Source: Clostridia bacterium (GTDB lineage: Bacteria > Bacillota > Clostridia > Oscillospirales > Acutalibacteraceae). From it: a stretch of DNA of 64,000 nt. Location of the stretch: positions 62,001 through 126,000 of the forward strand of contig JAFQHU010000004.1 of the NCBI GenBank assembly GCA_017397845.1, in the 5' to 3' direction. The position numbers and the translations under genes are program-made. Numbering within the stretch: the first letter of the stretch is position 1; each line of letters starts with the position of its first letter. The notes under the pieces were generated by a model, which saw only the letters and a program-made list of their open reading frames with translations, did not search any database and was not told the origin of the DNA. Shown piece by piece: positions 42,268 through 51,537 of the stretch.

Positions 42268-44454
42268 ATGGATTATTATAAAGATTTTCAGGGACTTATT
42301 GAAACGGTGAAAGAAAGCTTTACAAAAGAAGATATAGAAAAAATAAAAAAAGCTTTCACCATAGCTGATGAAGCACATAAAGAACAGCGCCGCCGTTCGG
42401 GTGAGCCGTATATTATTCATCCGATTGCTGTAGCCCGTATTCTTGCGGATATGGGCATGGATGCGGACTCCGTCTGTGCGGCACTTCTGCACGATGTGGT
42501 TGAGGATACACCTACAACTGCAGCAGAAATAAGAGAAATGTTCGGACCGGATGTGGAACATCTTGTTGACGGTGTAACCAAGCTCGGTCAAATTCCTACA
42601 GCGTCCAGCAAAGAGGAACAGCAAAGCGAAAATATCAGAAAGATGTTTCTCGCCATGTCGAGAGATATCAGGGTGGTTATCATCAAACTTGCTGACCGTG
42701 TTCACAATATGCGTACGCTTAAATTTATGCCCGAAGAAAAGCGGCGATATAAAGCGAGAGAAACTTTGGAAATTTATGCTCCCATAGCTCACCGTCTCGG
42801 TATACGTGCCTTCAAAGAGGAGCTTGAGGATCTTGCTATCAGCTTTCTTGATCCGGTGGCATACGGTGAAATTGCAAAGACTTTGGAAAAGCAGGTAGAA
42901 TCACGTCATAGCTTTCTCGAAAATATCAAAGATGAAATTTCGGAAAGAGTGCGAAAAGATGTACCTAACGTTCACATTGAAGGCAGAATAAAAAGTGTTC
43001 ACGGTATTTACCGTAAAACCTATATGCAGAACAGAACCATTGATGAAATTTATGACATTTATGCCGTAAGACTCATTGTGGATTCCGTTTATGAATGCTA
43101 CTGCTGTCTCGGTATCATCCACGATATGTTTAATCCGATTTTAGGCAGATTCAAAGATTATATTTCCACTCCTAAGCCAAATATGTACCAATCGCTGCAT
43201 ACTACCGTTATCGGTAAAGCCGGTGTACCCTTTGAGGTTCAGATAAGAACATGGGAAATGCACCATACTGCTGAATACGGTATCGCTGCCCATTGGAAAT
43301 ATAAGTTGGGTATGAGCGGCAAGGTAAAGTTTGAGGAACGTCTTTCCTGGATAAGACAGCTGCTTGAAAGTCAGAAGGAAAGCGACGATGTGGAAGAAAT
43401 CGTAAAAACCATTAAAACCGATTTCGTACCCGAAGAGGTTTTTGCCTTCACCCCGAAGGGTGATGTTATCAGTCTTCCTATGGGCTCATGCATTATCGAC
43501 TTTGCTTACGCAATTCACTCGGCTGTAGGTAACAAAATGATAGGTGCAAAGGTTGACGGCAGAATAACTACCTTGGACCATAAGGTAAACAACGGCGAAA
43601 TTATTGAAATCCTTACCACCTCACAGCAGGGCAAGGGACCGAGCCGAGATTGGATTAAGATTGCAAAAACTACCTCTGCAAGAACTAAAATCAGAGGATG
43701 GTTCAAAAAAGAAAAAAGAGAAGAAAATATCATAGAGGGTAAAGCGGAGGTTGAACGTGAATTCAAACGTAACAATATCGTGCTTCCCGAAAAGCAAATG
43801 CTCGAATTTATCGGTAAAATAGCCGAAAGGCAGCATTGCAACAGTATCGATGAATTCTTTGCAGCCATAGGATACGGTGGTCTTACTCTCACAAAAATCA
43901 TACCGAGAATAAAGGATGACTATGCCAAGTTGGTAAAGGAAATGTCACCCGAAGCACAGGTAGCCATAAAACCTGTGCCCAAAAAGATAACCAAAAGTGC
44001 CGACGGTATAATTATCGAAGGTATAGATAACTGTCTTATAAAATTCTCTCGGTGCTGTGATCCTTTGCCCGGTGACGATATTATCGGTTTTATAACCCGC
44101 GGTCACGGTGTGTCAATTCATACGAGAAAGTGTGTAAATGTACCAAAGGACATTTCGAGAGCTGCGGAGCCGGAAAGATGGATTAATGCATCGTGGGACA
44201 GAAAGGTGCAGAATTCTTACCGTGTAACGCTCGCCGTAACATGTATGAACCGTATGGGTATGCTTGCCGATTTATCGGCTGTTATAGCAAATATGCACGT
44301 TATGATTCATTCTATCTTTACCAAGGATGCTTCTGACGGCAGATGCACCATATATATGACCATTACGGTAAACGGTGCAGAGCATCTCAAAAGCGTATGT
44401 GAAAAATTAAAGAAAGTTAAGGGCGTTCTCGAAACCGAGCGTTCGGGTTTATAA
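42268..44454 (+). CDS. rel: bifunctional (p)ppGpp synthetase/hydrolase
   Basis: A 728-residue Rel stringent-response enzyme. The HD hydrolase domain is intact (YIIHPIAVA, then AALLHDVVEDT, and KLADRVHNMRTL). The synthetase domain carries RFKDYISTPKPNMYQSLHT, the RxKD form typical of bifunctional enzymes. TGS (about 385-445, VFAFTPKGDVISLP), a helical region, a conserved cysteine domain (SRCCDPLPGDDIIGFI) and a C-terminal ACT (about 650-728) follow. It makes and degrades ppGpp from GTP/GDP and ATP in response to amino-acid starvation. It is followed one base later by dtd, the common rel-dtd order. Confidence 0.96.
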   Translation: MDYYKDFQGLIETVKESFTKEDIEKIKKAFTIADEAHKEQRRRSGEPYIIHPIAVARILADMGMDADSVCAALLHDVVEDTPTTAAEIREMFGPDVEHLVDGVTKLGQIPTASSKEEQQSENIRKMFLAMSRDIRVVIIKLADRVHNMRTLKFMPEEKRRYKARETLEIYAPIAHRLGIRAFKEELEDLAISFLDPVAYGEIAKTLEKQVESRHSFLENIKDEISERVRKDVPNVHIEGRIKSVHGIYRKTYMQNRTIDEIYDIYAVRLIVDSVYECYCCLGIIHDMFNPILGRFKDYISTPKPNMYQSLHTTVIGKAGVPFEVQIRTWEMHHTAEYGIAAHWKYKLGMSGKVKFEERLSWIRQLLESQKESDDVEEIVKTIKTDFVPEEVFAFTPKGDVISLPMGSCIIDFAYAIHSAVGNKMIGAKVDGRITTLDHKVNNGEIIEILTTSQQGKGPSRDWIKIAKTTSARTKIRGWFKKEKREENIIEGKAEVEREFKRNNIVLPEKQMLEFIGKIAERQHCNSIDEFFAAIGYGGLTLTKIIPRIKDDYAKLVKEMSPEAQVAIKPVPKKITKSADGIIIEGIDNCLIKFSRCCDPLPGDDIIGFITRGHGVSIHTRKCVNVPKDISRAAEPERWINASWDRKVQNSYRVTLAVTCMNRMGMLADLSAVIANMHVMIHSIFTKDASDGRCTIYMTITVNGAEHLKSVCEKLKKVKGVLETERSGL

Positions 44455-44455
44455 T

Positions 44456-44911
44456 ATGAAAGCTGTTATACAAAGAGTAAAAAAGGCGTCGGTCACTGTA
44501 GACGGAAAAATAACAGGCGAGGTAGGTAAAGGATTTCTTGTTCTGTTGGGCGTTGTACAGGGAGATACAGAAGAAGAAATGAAGCTTTTAGCCAAAAAGG
44601 TGGCACAGCTTAGAATTTTCACCGATGAGAATGATAAAATGAATCTTTCTTTGGATAAGGTGGACGGAGAGGTTTTGGTGGTTTCACAATTTACCTTGTG
44701 TGCTGATGTTTCTCATGGCAGAAGACCATCTTTTACAAACTCCGCTCCTGCCGATATCGCAAATGACCTTTATGAAAAATTCTGTAATGAGCTTCTTTCT
44801 TCCGGCGTAAAAAAGGTAGCAAAGGGCGTTTTTGGTGCGGATATGGATGTAGGACTTATTAATGACGGACCTGTTACCATAATAATGGACACGGACGAAT
44901 GGAAGAAATAA
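44456..44911 (+). CDS. dtd: D-aminoacyl-tRNA deacylase
   Basis: A 151-residue DTD enzyme that removes D-amino acids (and Gly from tRNA-Ala) from mischarged tRNAs. Signature motifs VVSQFTLCADVSHGRRPSF and the C-terminal NDGPVTI are present. Length is standard (about 145-150). ATG 44456 is one base after the rel stop, so translation is probably coupled. Confidence 0.95.
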   Translation: MKAVIQRVKKASVTVDGKITGEVGKGFLVLLGVVQGDTEEEMKLLAKKVAQLRIFTDENDKMNLSLDKVDGEVLVVSQFTLCADVSHGRRPSFTNSAPADIANDLYEKFCNELLSSGVKKVAKGVFGADMDVGLINDGPVTIIMDTDEWKK

Positions 44912-44927
44912 TAACGAGGTGATACCG

Positions 44928-45557
44928 ATGGATATAAAAGTAAGAGTTTGTCCTCTCACTCCTTTGATGAGTAATTGCTGTATAATTACGGCTGAAAACG
45001 GTGATGCAGCAGTTATCGATCCCGGATCTTTCGGAAATAAACTCCGTAAAGCTTTGGAAGAAGAGGGGGTAAGGGAGCTCAGATACATCCTTCTTACTCA
45101 CGGACATTTTGACCATATTTCAGGTACACAGAAGTTAAAGGACGGCTATGGCGGCCAAATAGCCGTGCACCGTCTTGATGCTGTTTGTCTGAAGGATTCG
45201 GAAGAAAGCCGTGCCTCGTTTTTCGGTCTCTTTTCGCCGTCCTTTGATGCGGATATTCTCCTCGAAGACGGAAACAGACTTCCTTTCGGTAACGGTGAAA
45301 TAGAGGTTATACACACTCCGGGACACACCGTAGGCAGCGTCTGCTTTAAAATCGGTGAGCATCTTTTTACCGGAGATACTCTTTTCCGTCTCAGTATAGG
45401 CAGAACGGATTTTCCCGGCGGCAGTATGGATGAGATTATGGCTTCGATGAAAAGGCTGAAAGCTATTGAAGGTTTTCACAAAGTTTATCCCGGTCACGAA
45501 GCTTTGACGGATCTTGATTACGAAAAAGCATATAATCCTTATATGAAAGGTATATAA
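44928..45557 (+). CDS. metallo-beta-lactamase fold hydrolase (glyoxalase II-like)
   Basis: A 209-residue MBL-fold hydrolase. The zinc motif is THGHFDHISG, followed by HTPGHTVGSVCF, FTGDTLF and a final PGHEALTDL histidine. The size and order match the YcbL/glyoxalase II-like subgroup often found between dtd and hemZ in Clostridia; activity on thioesters is probable but the substrate is not defined. ATG 44928 lies seven bases after GAGGTG; the GTG at 44919 overlaps that ribosome site and is rejected. Confidence 0.88.
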   Translation: MDIKVRVCPLTPLMSNCCIITAENGDAAVIDPGSFGNKLRKALEEEGVRELRYILLTHGHFDHISGTQKLKDGYGGQIAVHRLDAVCLKDSEESRASFFGLFSPSFDADILLEDGNRLPFGNGEIEVIHTPGHTVGSVCFKIGEHLFTGDTLFRLSIGRTDFPGGSMDEIMASMKRLKAIEGFHKVYPGHEALTDLDYEKAYNPYMKGI

Positions 45558-45558
45558 G

Positions 45559-47028
45559 ATGCAGATAATTAATATAAATAATTCATATCACTATGAAACG
45601 GAAAATCTTCTTCGTGTCTTTTTCCCGGAGAAAAAATTTCTCTGTTCGGAAAGAGAGGAGGAAGGAGAGGATTACTGTATTTTTGAAACAGTTGGCAGCA
45701 ATGTCCGTATAAAGATTTCCCTTTCGGGTGATGAGCTTTCAGCTGAAAAAACGTTTTCTTTCAGCGATAAGGTGTCGGATGAGACCGAGGAAAGCTTTTT
45801 AGAGCGCAAAGGTGCAGTAATGCTCTTTGAGCTTCTTTGCTCTTACACCTCATATACACCTCCGTGGGGTATTCTCACGGGTGTAAGACCTGCCAAATTA
45901 ATGACCAAGCTTATGTCTTCCATGGGCGAAGAAAAAGCACGTGAATATTTTATAAATGAGCTTAAGGTAAGCGAAGAAAAAACTTCTCTTGCTCTCATGG
46001 TCGCAAAAAACGAAGCGCCTCTTATGGCGGTGAATACGGAAAAATCCTATTCGCTTTATATATCCATTCCTTTCTGTCCGTCGAGATGCAGTTACTGTTC
46101 TTTTATCTCACATTCAAATGAGAGCGCAAAAAAGCTTATGCCGTCTTATGTGGAAAAGCTGTGTGAGGAAATAAGGCTAACGGGTGAATTTTCCGGAAAA
46201 TTAGGTCTCACTCTCGAAAGCATATATATGGGCGGAGGCACACCTACGGCACTTTCGGCAGAGCTTTTAAAAAAGGTAACAGATGCCATAAGCGAAAGCT
46301 TTCCCGTTTCTGCTGTCAGAGAATATACAATTGAGGCGGGCAGACCGGACAGCGTTACCGATGAAAAGTTGGAGGTTATAAAAAAATGCGGTGCAACCCG
46401 CATAAGTATTAACCCGCAGACATTTTCAGACGATGTTCTTAAAGCTATCGGCAGAAATCATACAAGTCAGATGACTGTTGATGCTTTTATTCAGGCGAGA
46501 AAAAAGGGTTTTGACAATATCAATATGGACCTTATTGCGGGGCTTCCCGAGGATACTGTAGAAAATTACGAAAAAACTCTTCGGACGGCTTTGTCTTTTT
46601 CACCTGAAAACATAACAGTACATACTCTGGCACTTAAGCGTTCATCGACCATTGTCACAGAAAAGAGAGGTACCAATTCGGGCGAAACAGCCTCAGCTAT
46701 GCTTTCTCTTACCCAAAAGCTGCTTCTCAATGAAGGATATATTCCTTATTATATGTACCGTCAGAGTAAATGTCTCGGCAATCTGGAAAATGTAGGTTGG
46801 GCGAAAGAAGGCTTTGAGGGTCTTTATAATGTGTATATGATGGAAGAAATACATTCGGTTTTCGCGGTAGGTGCAGGAGCCGTAACTAAGCTTAAAGCAC
46901 CTTATGACAATTCAATTGAACGTGTGTTTAATTATAAATATCCATATGAATATATCGGTTCTTTTGATGAAATAATAAAGCGAAAAGAACAAATCATAAA
47001 CTTTTATGAAAAGCATTTTAAAGGGTGA
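45559..47028 (+). CDS. hemZ: HemZ-type radical SAM coproporphyrinogen dehydrogenase-like protein
   Basis: A 489-residue radical SAM protein. The [4Fe-4S] motif CPSRCSYCSF is preceded by SLYISIPF, as in HemN/HemZ; the N-terminal 165 residues with WGILTGVRPAKLMTKLM are the HemZ-specific extension. Later motifs IYMGGGTPTALS, TIEAGRPDSVT and DLIAGLPEDT support the HemZ subgroup. Annotated members are proposed oxygen-independent coproporphyrinogen III dehydrogenases, but no other haem gene is nearby and many such proteins are of uncertain function. The next gene starts four bases after its stop. Confidence 0.88.
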   Translation: MQIININNSYHYETENLLRVFFPEKKFLCSEREEEGEDYCIFETVGSNVRIKISLSGDELSAEKTFSFSDKVSDETEESFLERKGAVMLFELLCSYTSYTPPWGILTGVRPAKLMTKLMSSMGEEKAREYFINELKVSEEKTSLALMVAKNEAPLMAVNTEKSYSLYISIPFCPSRCSYCSFISHSNESAKKLMPSYVEKLCEEIRLTGEFSGKLGLTLESIYMGGGTPTALSAELLKKVTDAISESFPVSAVREYTIEAGRPDSVTDEKLEVIKKCGATRISINPQTFSDDVLKAIGRNHTSQMTVDAFIQARKKGFDNINMDLIAGLPEDTVENYEKTLRTALSFSPENITVHTLALKRSSTIVTEKRGTNSGETASAMLSLTQKLLLNEGYIPYYMYRQSKCLGNLENVGWAKEGFEGLYNVYMMEEIHSVFAVGAGAVTKLKAPYDNSIERVFNYKYPYEYIGSFDEIIKRKEQIINFYEKHFKG

Positions 47029-47032
47029 TTAT

Positions 47033-47944
47033 GTGAATAAACTAACAGTTGATAATATCAACCTCCTCGCAAAGGAAGCACCTGAAAAAATAATATCGGA
47101 AAGTGAAAGCAGATATAAGGATATAATTGAAACCACTGCAGAAAAAATATGCAGTAAGGAGGGGAGGACTCTTGTGATGGTGGCAGGACCCTCTTCTTCA
47201 GGTAAAACCACCACTTCAAAGCTTTTGAAAACAGCTATTGAAGCTATGGGAAGAAAAGCAAAAATGATTTCTCTCGATGATTTTTACAGAAGCCAGGGCG
47301 AAATTTACTTTTTTGAGGACGGCACCGTAGATTATGAAACGGTAAAGGCTCTCGATGTGGACTATATCGGTGAATGTCTTCACTCTCTTATGAATGAGGG
47401 CAGATGTAAATTGCCCCGCTTCAGTTTTAAAACCAAAAAGCGTGAGTATTATGTAGAGACAGTAGCGGATTACGACGATATCATTATCGTCGAAGGTCTC
47501 CATGCTCTGAATCCGATAATAACCGACCAACTTGAAAATGAGCAGATGGTAAAAATTTATGTGAGTGTTTCCTCGCGGATTTTTGACGGAGACGATGTCT
47601 TTATGTCGAAACGAGATATCCGTCTTGTCCGCCGTATGATAAGAGATTTTCACCACCGTGACTCTTCTCCCGAAAACACCTTTTATCTGTGGAACGGAGT
47701 CAGGATGGGTGAGGACAGATACCTTTTCCCCTTTGAGGACAGGGCGGACATAAAAATTGACTCCATCCATCCCTATGAAGTATGTGCTTTTAAGGATGTT
47801 GCTCTAAAGGTGCTTGACCGTATGGATAAAAAGAGTGTATACTATCCTGCAGCGAAAGTACTTAAAGAAAAAATTTTGAAATTTGTTTCCATCGGTGAGA
47901 ATTCCGTTCCCGAAGGTTCACTTTTAAATGAGTTTATAGGATAA
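47033..47944 (+). CDS. uridine kinase-like nucleoside kinase
   Basis: A 303-residue P-loop kinase. Walker A is VAGPSSSGKTTTSKLL (residues about 47-62), followed by MISLDDFYRS and DIIIVEGLHALNP, as in phosphoribulokinase/uridine kinases. The C-terminal 100 residues (NTFYLWNGVRMGEDRYLFPFE) are those of the clostridial uridine-kinase-like group that often carries an N-terminal TGS-like half, which is absent here. GTG 47033 is four bases after hemZ and has AAAGGGTG upstream; a longer frame from 47006 would overlap hemZ and is rejected. Confidence 0.85.
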   Translation: MNKLTVDNINLLAKEAPEKIISESESRYKDIIETTAEKICSKEGRTLVMVAGPSSSGKTTTSKLLKTAIEAMGRKAKMISLDDFYRSQGEIYFFEDGTVDYETVKALDVDYIGECLHSLMNEGRCKLPRFSFKTKKREYYVETVADYDDIIIVEGLHALNPIITDQLENEQMVKIYVSVSSRIFDGDDVFMSKRDIRLVRRMIRDFHHRDSSPENTFYLWNGVRMGEDRYLFPFEDRADIKIDSIHPYEVCAFKDVALKVLDRMDKKSVYYPAAKVLKEKILKFVSIGENSVPEGSLLNEFIG

Positions 47945-47971
47945 GATATTACAAGAAAAGAGATGATAATA

Positions 47972-49741
47972 ATGGCTGAAAGAAAAAAACAGTCCTTGCT
48001 TGCGGGTGCAGGTGTGCTTGCGATAGCTACCATTGTCGTTAAATTAATCGGTGCAGTTTATAAAATACCCATGAATAACCTCCTCGGCACAGAGGGCTAC
48101 GGCTATTTTACGGGTGCTTATGCTGTATATACACCGCTTTACGCCATTTCCATGGCAGGACTTCCTGTCGCTGTGTCTAAGCTTGTATCACAGAATATGG
48201 AGCTTGGCAGAGTAAGAGATGCAAAAGCTATCTTCAAAGTATCACAGAAGTTGTTTTTCCTTGTAGGATTGACGGGTACACTTGTTCTTATGGCTATTGC
48301 GGTGCCCTATTCCGTTTATTCGGCAAAGGCTCCGATGAATTACATAAGTGTTCTTGCTGTGGCACCGTGTGTGCTTTTCTGTTGTATGATGTCGTCCTTT
48401 CGCGGTTATTATGAAGGCTTAAACAATATGACACCTACAGGTGTTTCACAGGTTATAGAAGCGGCTGTAAAGTTGGCTTTCGGTCTTTCGGCTACTTATC
48501 TGTTTATGAACGGTGCGGTTTCTTATTATGAAGAAAATGCCGTAGACGGTGCGATGACTCTTTTCGGTGTGGAGGTAACCAATAAGGCTGAGGCGATGGC
48601 TGCGGTTTATCCGTACGGTGCTGCAGTGGCTATTTCAGGTGTTACCCTCGGCTCTGCTCTCGGACTTGTTTATCTTTATGTCAGATATAAAAAAAGAGGT
48701 TTCGGTTTTACCAGAGAGGAGCTTATTAATTCTCCTGCCGCAGATACGAACAGAAATATAAGAAACAGTATTCTTCGTATTTCGATTCCTGTTGCTGCGT
48801 CATCTCTTGTTCTCAATATAAGTAATCTTATTGACGATACTACAATTAGAAGCAGACTTGCTGTGGCTCTTGAAACGGGCTTTGAAACTGTCAAGGATAT
48901 GTATGGTGCAACTCTCGCTGCGGAACAAACTCTCGATGAAAATATTGCTACTTATCTTTACGGTATGCACGGCTCTGTAATCAATATAAAAAATCTGATA
49001 CCTACCATTACTCTCACTCTCGGTATCAGTGCCATTCCTGTTCTGTCAAAAGCATGGACTGCGAAAAACAAAGCCGACATAAAGCTTTGTGTCGAATCCG
49101 CACTGAGGGTGGCCATGCTCATAGCAATGCCTGCCGGAATAGGTATAGCGGTTCTTTCCGAACCAATACTTGATCTTCTCTACGGCGGAAATAATCCTGA
49201 ATTTGCACCTGCAGCGGCACCGATGATGTTTGTTTACGGACTTGCACTTCCTCTTTTTGCCATAGCATCACCGCTTACCAATATGCTTCAGGCTGTAGGA
49301 AAAACGAAGGTGCCTATAGTTACTATGTCTATAGGTGCTGTTATAAAAATTGTTCTTAACTTCATAATGATTGCAAACCCGAATATTAACATAAAGGGCG
49401 CCTGTATCAGTTCCACGGTATGCTATATCGTAATGGTATTGATTAATTTCAATGTTCTCACAAAAACAGTTGATGTAAAGGTGAATTTGATGTCTGTTTT
49501 CCTTAAACCGTTTCTTGCTGCTCTTATGTGCGGCGTAGGTGCATGGGGTGCTAACTATCTTTTGGTGGATGTTTTCGCCATCGAAAGTCGTCTTACAACC
49601 CTTTTGGCAGTAGGTGTCGGTGCGGTTTTTTATGCAATTTCTATACTTTTACTCAAAGGAATTGTGAAAGATGACATAGAAATGCTTCCAAAAGGAGAAA
49701 AAATTGCAAAAGTCCTTGCAAAATTTGGATTATTAGGTTAA
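47972..49741 (+). CDS. SpoVB/MurJ-like polysaccharide flippase (yabM position)
   Basis: A membrane protein of about 589 residues and 14 hydrophobic helices in the MOP/oligosaccharidyl-lipid flippase superfamily, containing the family-typical NLLGTEGYGYFTGAYAVYT near the start and LGISAIPVLSKAW in the middle. Members translocate lipid-linked sugars for peptidoglycan or spore cortex. Synteny with the MazG gene matches B. subtilis yabM-yabN. I take ATG 47972 (MAERKK); ATG 47963 is too close to the AAGAAAAGAG ribosome site. Confidence 0.88.
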   Translation: MAERKKQSLLAGAGVLAIATIVVKLIGAVYKIPMNNLLGTEGYGYFTGAYAVYTPLYAISMAGLPVAVSKLVSQNMELGRVRDAKAIFKVSQKLFFLVGLTGTLVLMAIAVPYSVYSAKAPMNYISVLAVAPCVLFCCMMSSFRGYYEGLNNMTPTGVSQVIEAAVKLAFGLSATYLFMNGAVSYYEENAVDGAMTLFGVEVTNKAEAMAAVYPYGAAVAISGVTLGSALGLVYLYVRYKKRGFGFTREELINSPAADTNRNIRNSILRISIPVAASSLVLNISNLIDDTTIRSRLAVALETGFETVKDMYGATLAAEQTLDENIATYLYGMHGSVINIKNLIPTITLTLGISAIPVLSKAWTAKNKADIKLCVESALRVAMLIAMPAGIGIAVLSEPILDLLYGGNNPEFAPAAAPMMFVYGLALPLFAIASPLTNMLQAVGKTKVPIVTMSIGAVIKIVLNFIMIANPNINIKGACISSTVCYIVMVLINFNVLTKTVDVKVNLMSVFLKPFLAALMCGVGAWGANYLLVDVFAIESRLTTLLAVGVGAVFYAISILLLKGIVKDDIEMLPKGEKIAKVLAKFGLLG

Positions 49742-49765
49742 AATAGAAACAATGAGGTAAAGAAA

Positions 49766-50578
49766 ATGGAAAAATTTACTTTCAAAGACAGATACGGTAT
49801 TGATGATTTGCTTGATATAATGGCTATTTTGCGTGCTCCCGGCGGATGTCCGTGGGATGCTGAACAAAGTCATGAAAGCATAAAAAAGGATTTCATCGAA
49901 GAAACCTATGAGGTTATTGAGGCTATCAATAAAAAGGATAAAACCTTACTTGAGGAAGAGCTCGGAGATGTTCTCTTACAGGTTGTCTTTCATGCACAGA
50001 TCGAAAAGGAAATCGGTTCTTTTGATTTTTTCGATGTATGTGACGGTATCTGTAAAAAGCTCATTGAACGTCACCCTCATGTTTTCGGTGAAATCGAGGT
50101 AAACAGTACTGACGAAGTGCTCAGTAATTGGGACGATATAAAACGGAAAAGTAAAGGCCAAAAAACTCAGGGCTCATCTATGCTGAAAGTTCCTAAGGAG
50201 CTTCCTGCACTTATGAGAAGCCAAAAAATACAGCAGAAAGCTAAAAAAGCAGGCTTTGATTGGGATAACGTTGACGGAGCTTTTGATGCACTTGAGAGCG
50301 AAATTGCGGAGCTGAAGGAAGCTGTGAAATCAGGTGTGCAAAAAGATATAACCGAAGAGCTCGGAGACCTTCTTTTCTCTTGTGTAAATGTGGCAAGATT
50401 TATCGGTGTTGATTCTGAGGAAGCACTTAATATTTCTACAGAGAAATTTATTTCCCGCTTTCTTGAGGTTGAAAGGCTCGCCGCCGAAGGAAATATTGAC
50501 ATGAAAAACTCCGCCATCGAGGATTTGGACAAGCTTTGGCATCAGGCGAAGAAAAATTTAGTATCCAATCGGGATTAA
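49766..50578 (+). CDS. mazG: nucleoside triphosphate pyrophosphohydrolase MazG
   Basis: A 270-residue two-domain MazG that hydrolyses (d)NTPs to monophosphates. The first domain has [12 protein letters not shown] and [10 protein letters not shown] followed by [15 protein letters not shown]; the second has EIAELKEAV and [16 protein letters not shown], both with the EExxE/ExxD metal motifs. B. subtilis YabN is a fusion of a tetrapyrrole methylase with MazG; here only the MazG part is present. The hup gene follows directly. Confidence 0.94.
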   Translation: MEKFTFKDRYGIDDLLDIMAILRAPGGCPWDAEQSHESIKKDFIEETYEVIEAINKKDKTLLEEELGDVLLQVVFHAQIEKEIGSFDFFDVCDGICKKLIERHPHVFGEIEVNSTDEVLSNWDDIKRKSKGQKTQGSSMLKVPKELPALMRSQKIQQKAKKAGFDWDNVDGAFDALESEIAELKEAVKSGVQKDITEELGDLLFSCVNVARFIGVDSEEALNISTEKFISRFLEVERLAAEGNIDMKNSAIEDLDKLWHQAKKNLVSNRD

Positions 50579-50619
50579 TCCCGTGGAAAAATAAATCATA
50601 TTTTTGGAGGAAAACAAAA

Positions 50620-50892
50620 ATGAATAAAACTGAATTAATTAATGCAGTTGCAGCAAAGGCAGAAATCTCAAAGAAGGATGCTGACAAGGCTCTTTCAGCA
50701 GTTCTCGCTTCCATCGAAGAAGCACTCGTAAAGGGTGAAAAGGTTCAGCTCATCGGCTTCGGTACTTTCGAAGTTAAGGAAAGAGCAGCAAGAACAGGTC
50801 ACAACCCCAAAACAGGTGAAGCTATCGAAATCGCTGCTGCAAAGCTTCCTTCCTTTAAGGCAGGTGCAGCTCTTAAGAACGCTGTTAAATAA
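50620..50892 (+). CDS. hup: DNA-binding protein HU
   Basis: A 90-residue histone-like dimeric DNA-bending protein. The conserved body ([23 protein letters not shown]) and the DNA-binding arm with [20 protein letters not shown] are present. ATG 50620 has TTTGGAGG upstream. A longer frame from 50536 overlaps mazG and is rejected. Its insertion between mazG and rqcP is the common clostridial arrangement. A terminator follows. Confidence 0.97.
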   Translation: MNKTELINAVAAKAEISKKDADKALSAVLASIEEALVKGEKVQLIGFGTFEVKERAARTGHNPKTGEAIEIAAAKLPSFKAGAALKNAVK

Positions 50893-50898
50893 TTGTTA

Positions 50899-50945
50899 AA
50901 ATTCAGCGTATTCGGACTGTTCTTCGGAGCAGTCCTGAATTTTTA
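50899..50945 (+). terminator. compound terminator between hup and rqcP
   Basis: AAATTCAG (50899-50906) pairs with CTGAATTT (50935-50942), enclosing GACTG/CAGTC (50915-50919 / 50930-50934). A short T-run follows, reaching the next ribosome site, so partial read-through into rqcP is likely. Confidence 0.78.
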
Positions 50946-50954
50946 GGTGGTAAA

Positions 50955-51194
50955 ATGAGATTAGACAAATATCTTAAGGTTTCACGTCTTATTAAACGCA
51001 GAACAATTGCTAACGAAGTATGTGATGCCAAGCATGTAACAGTTAACGGTAAGATTGCAAGAGCATCATATGATGTGAAAGTTGGCGATGTAATCGAAAT
51101 TCAGATGGGTGAAAATCTTCTTAAAGCCCGTGTGCTTATCGTTACCGAGCACGCAACGAAAAATGATGCAGGTCTCATGTATGAAATACTTTAA
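50955..51194 (+). CDS. rqcP: S4-domain RNA-binding protein RqcP (YabO)
   Basis: A 79-residue S4-domain protein (MRLDKYLKVSRLIKRRTIANEV) matching Hsp15/RqcP. RqcP binds the obstructed 50S subunit and, with RqcH, supports C-terminal alanine tailing in ribosome-associated quality control. It is in the standard yabN-yabO-yabP-yabQ order. AGGTGG precedes ATG 50955. Confidence 0.93.
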   Translation: MRLDKYLKVSRLIKRRTIANEVCDAKHVTVNGKIARASYDVKVGDVIEIQMGENLLKARVLIVTEHATKNDAGLMYEIL

Positions 51195-51221
51195 GTGATG
51201 GACTGTGCTGAGAATATAAAG

Positions 51222-51261
51222 CCTCTTTACGGAATAAACTTTTTCCGAAGGAGGTTTTTTT
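51222..51261 (+). promoter_or_regulatory. terminator-like hairpin burying the yabP ribosome site
   Basis: CCTC (51222-51225) pairs with GAGG (51251-51254), and CGGAA (51230-51234) with TTCCG (51243-51247). The stem contains the AAGGAGG Shine-Dalgarno (51248-51254) and is followed by seven T ending just before ATG 51262. It can act as a transcription terminator or hide the ribosome site. Confidence 0.6.
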
Positions 51262-51537
51262 ATGACTGAAAATAAAATTAAAATGCCCCATAGCTTAATT
51301 CTTAAGGACAGAAGTCAGCTTACCTTAAGCGGAGTCACGGATGTAGATTCCTTTGATGAAAACATCATAACTGCATATACCGATTACGGTGAGCTTACTG
51401 TGAAAGGGGAGGGTCTTCATATCAGTATTCTTAATATTGATACGGGAGAGCTTTCTATTGACGGTACTGTTGCTTCTCTTTCTTATCTGGAAAATCAGCC
51501 GAGAAGCACATCTTTTTTTTCAAAGGTGTTCCGATGA
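51262..51537 (+). CDS. yabP: sporulation protein YabP
   Basis: A 91-residue YabP/YqfC-family protein with the family core HSLILKDRSQLTLSGVTDVDSF and DYGELTVKGEGLHI. In B. subtilis it is a mother-cell protein expressed under sigma-E and needed for spore formation. It overlaps yabQ by four bases (ATGA). A strong SD (AAGGAGG) before ATG 51262 lies within a hairpin. Confidence 0.92.
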   Translation: MTENKIKMPHSLILKDRSQLTLSGVTDVDSFDENIITAYTDYGELTVKGEGLHISILNIDTGELSIDGTVASLSYLENQPRSTSFFSKVFR

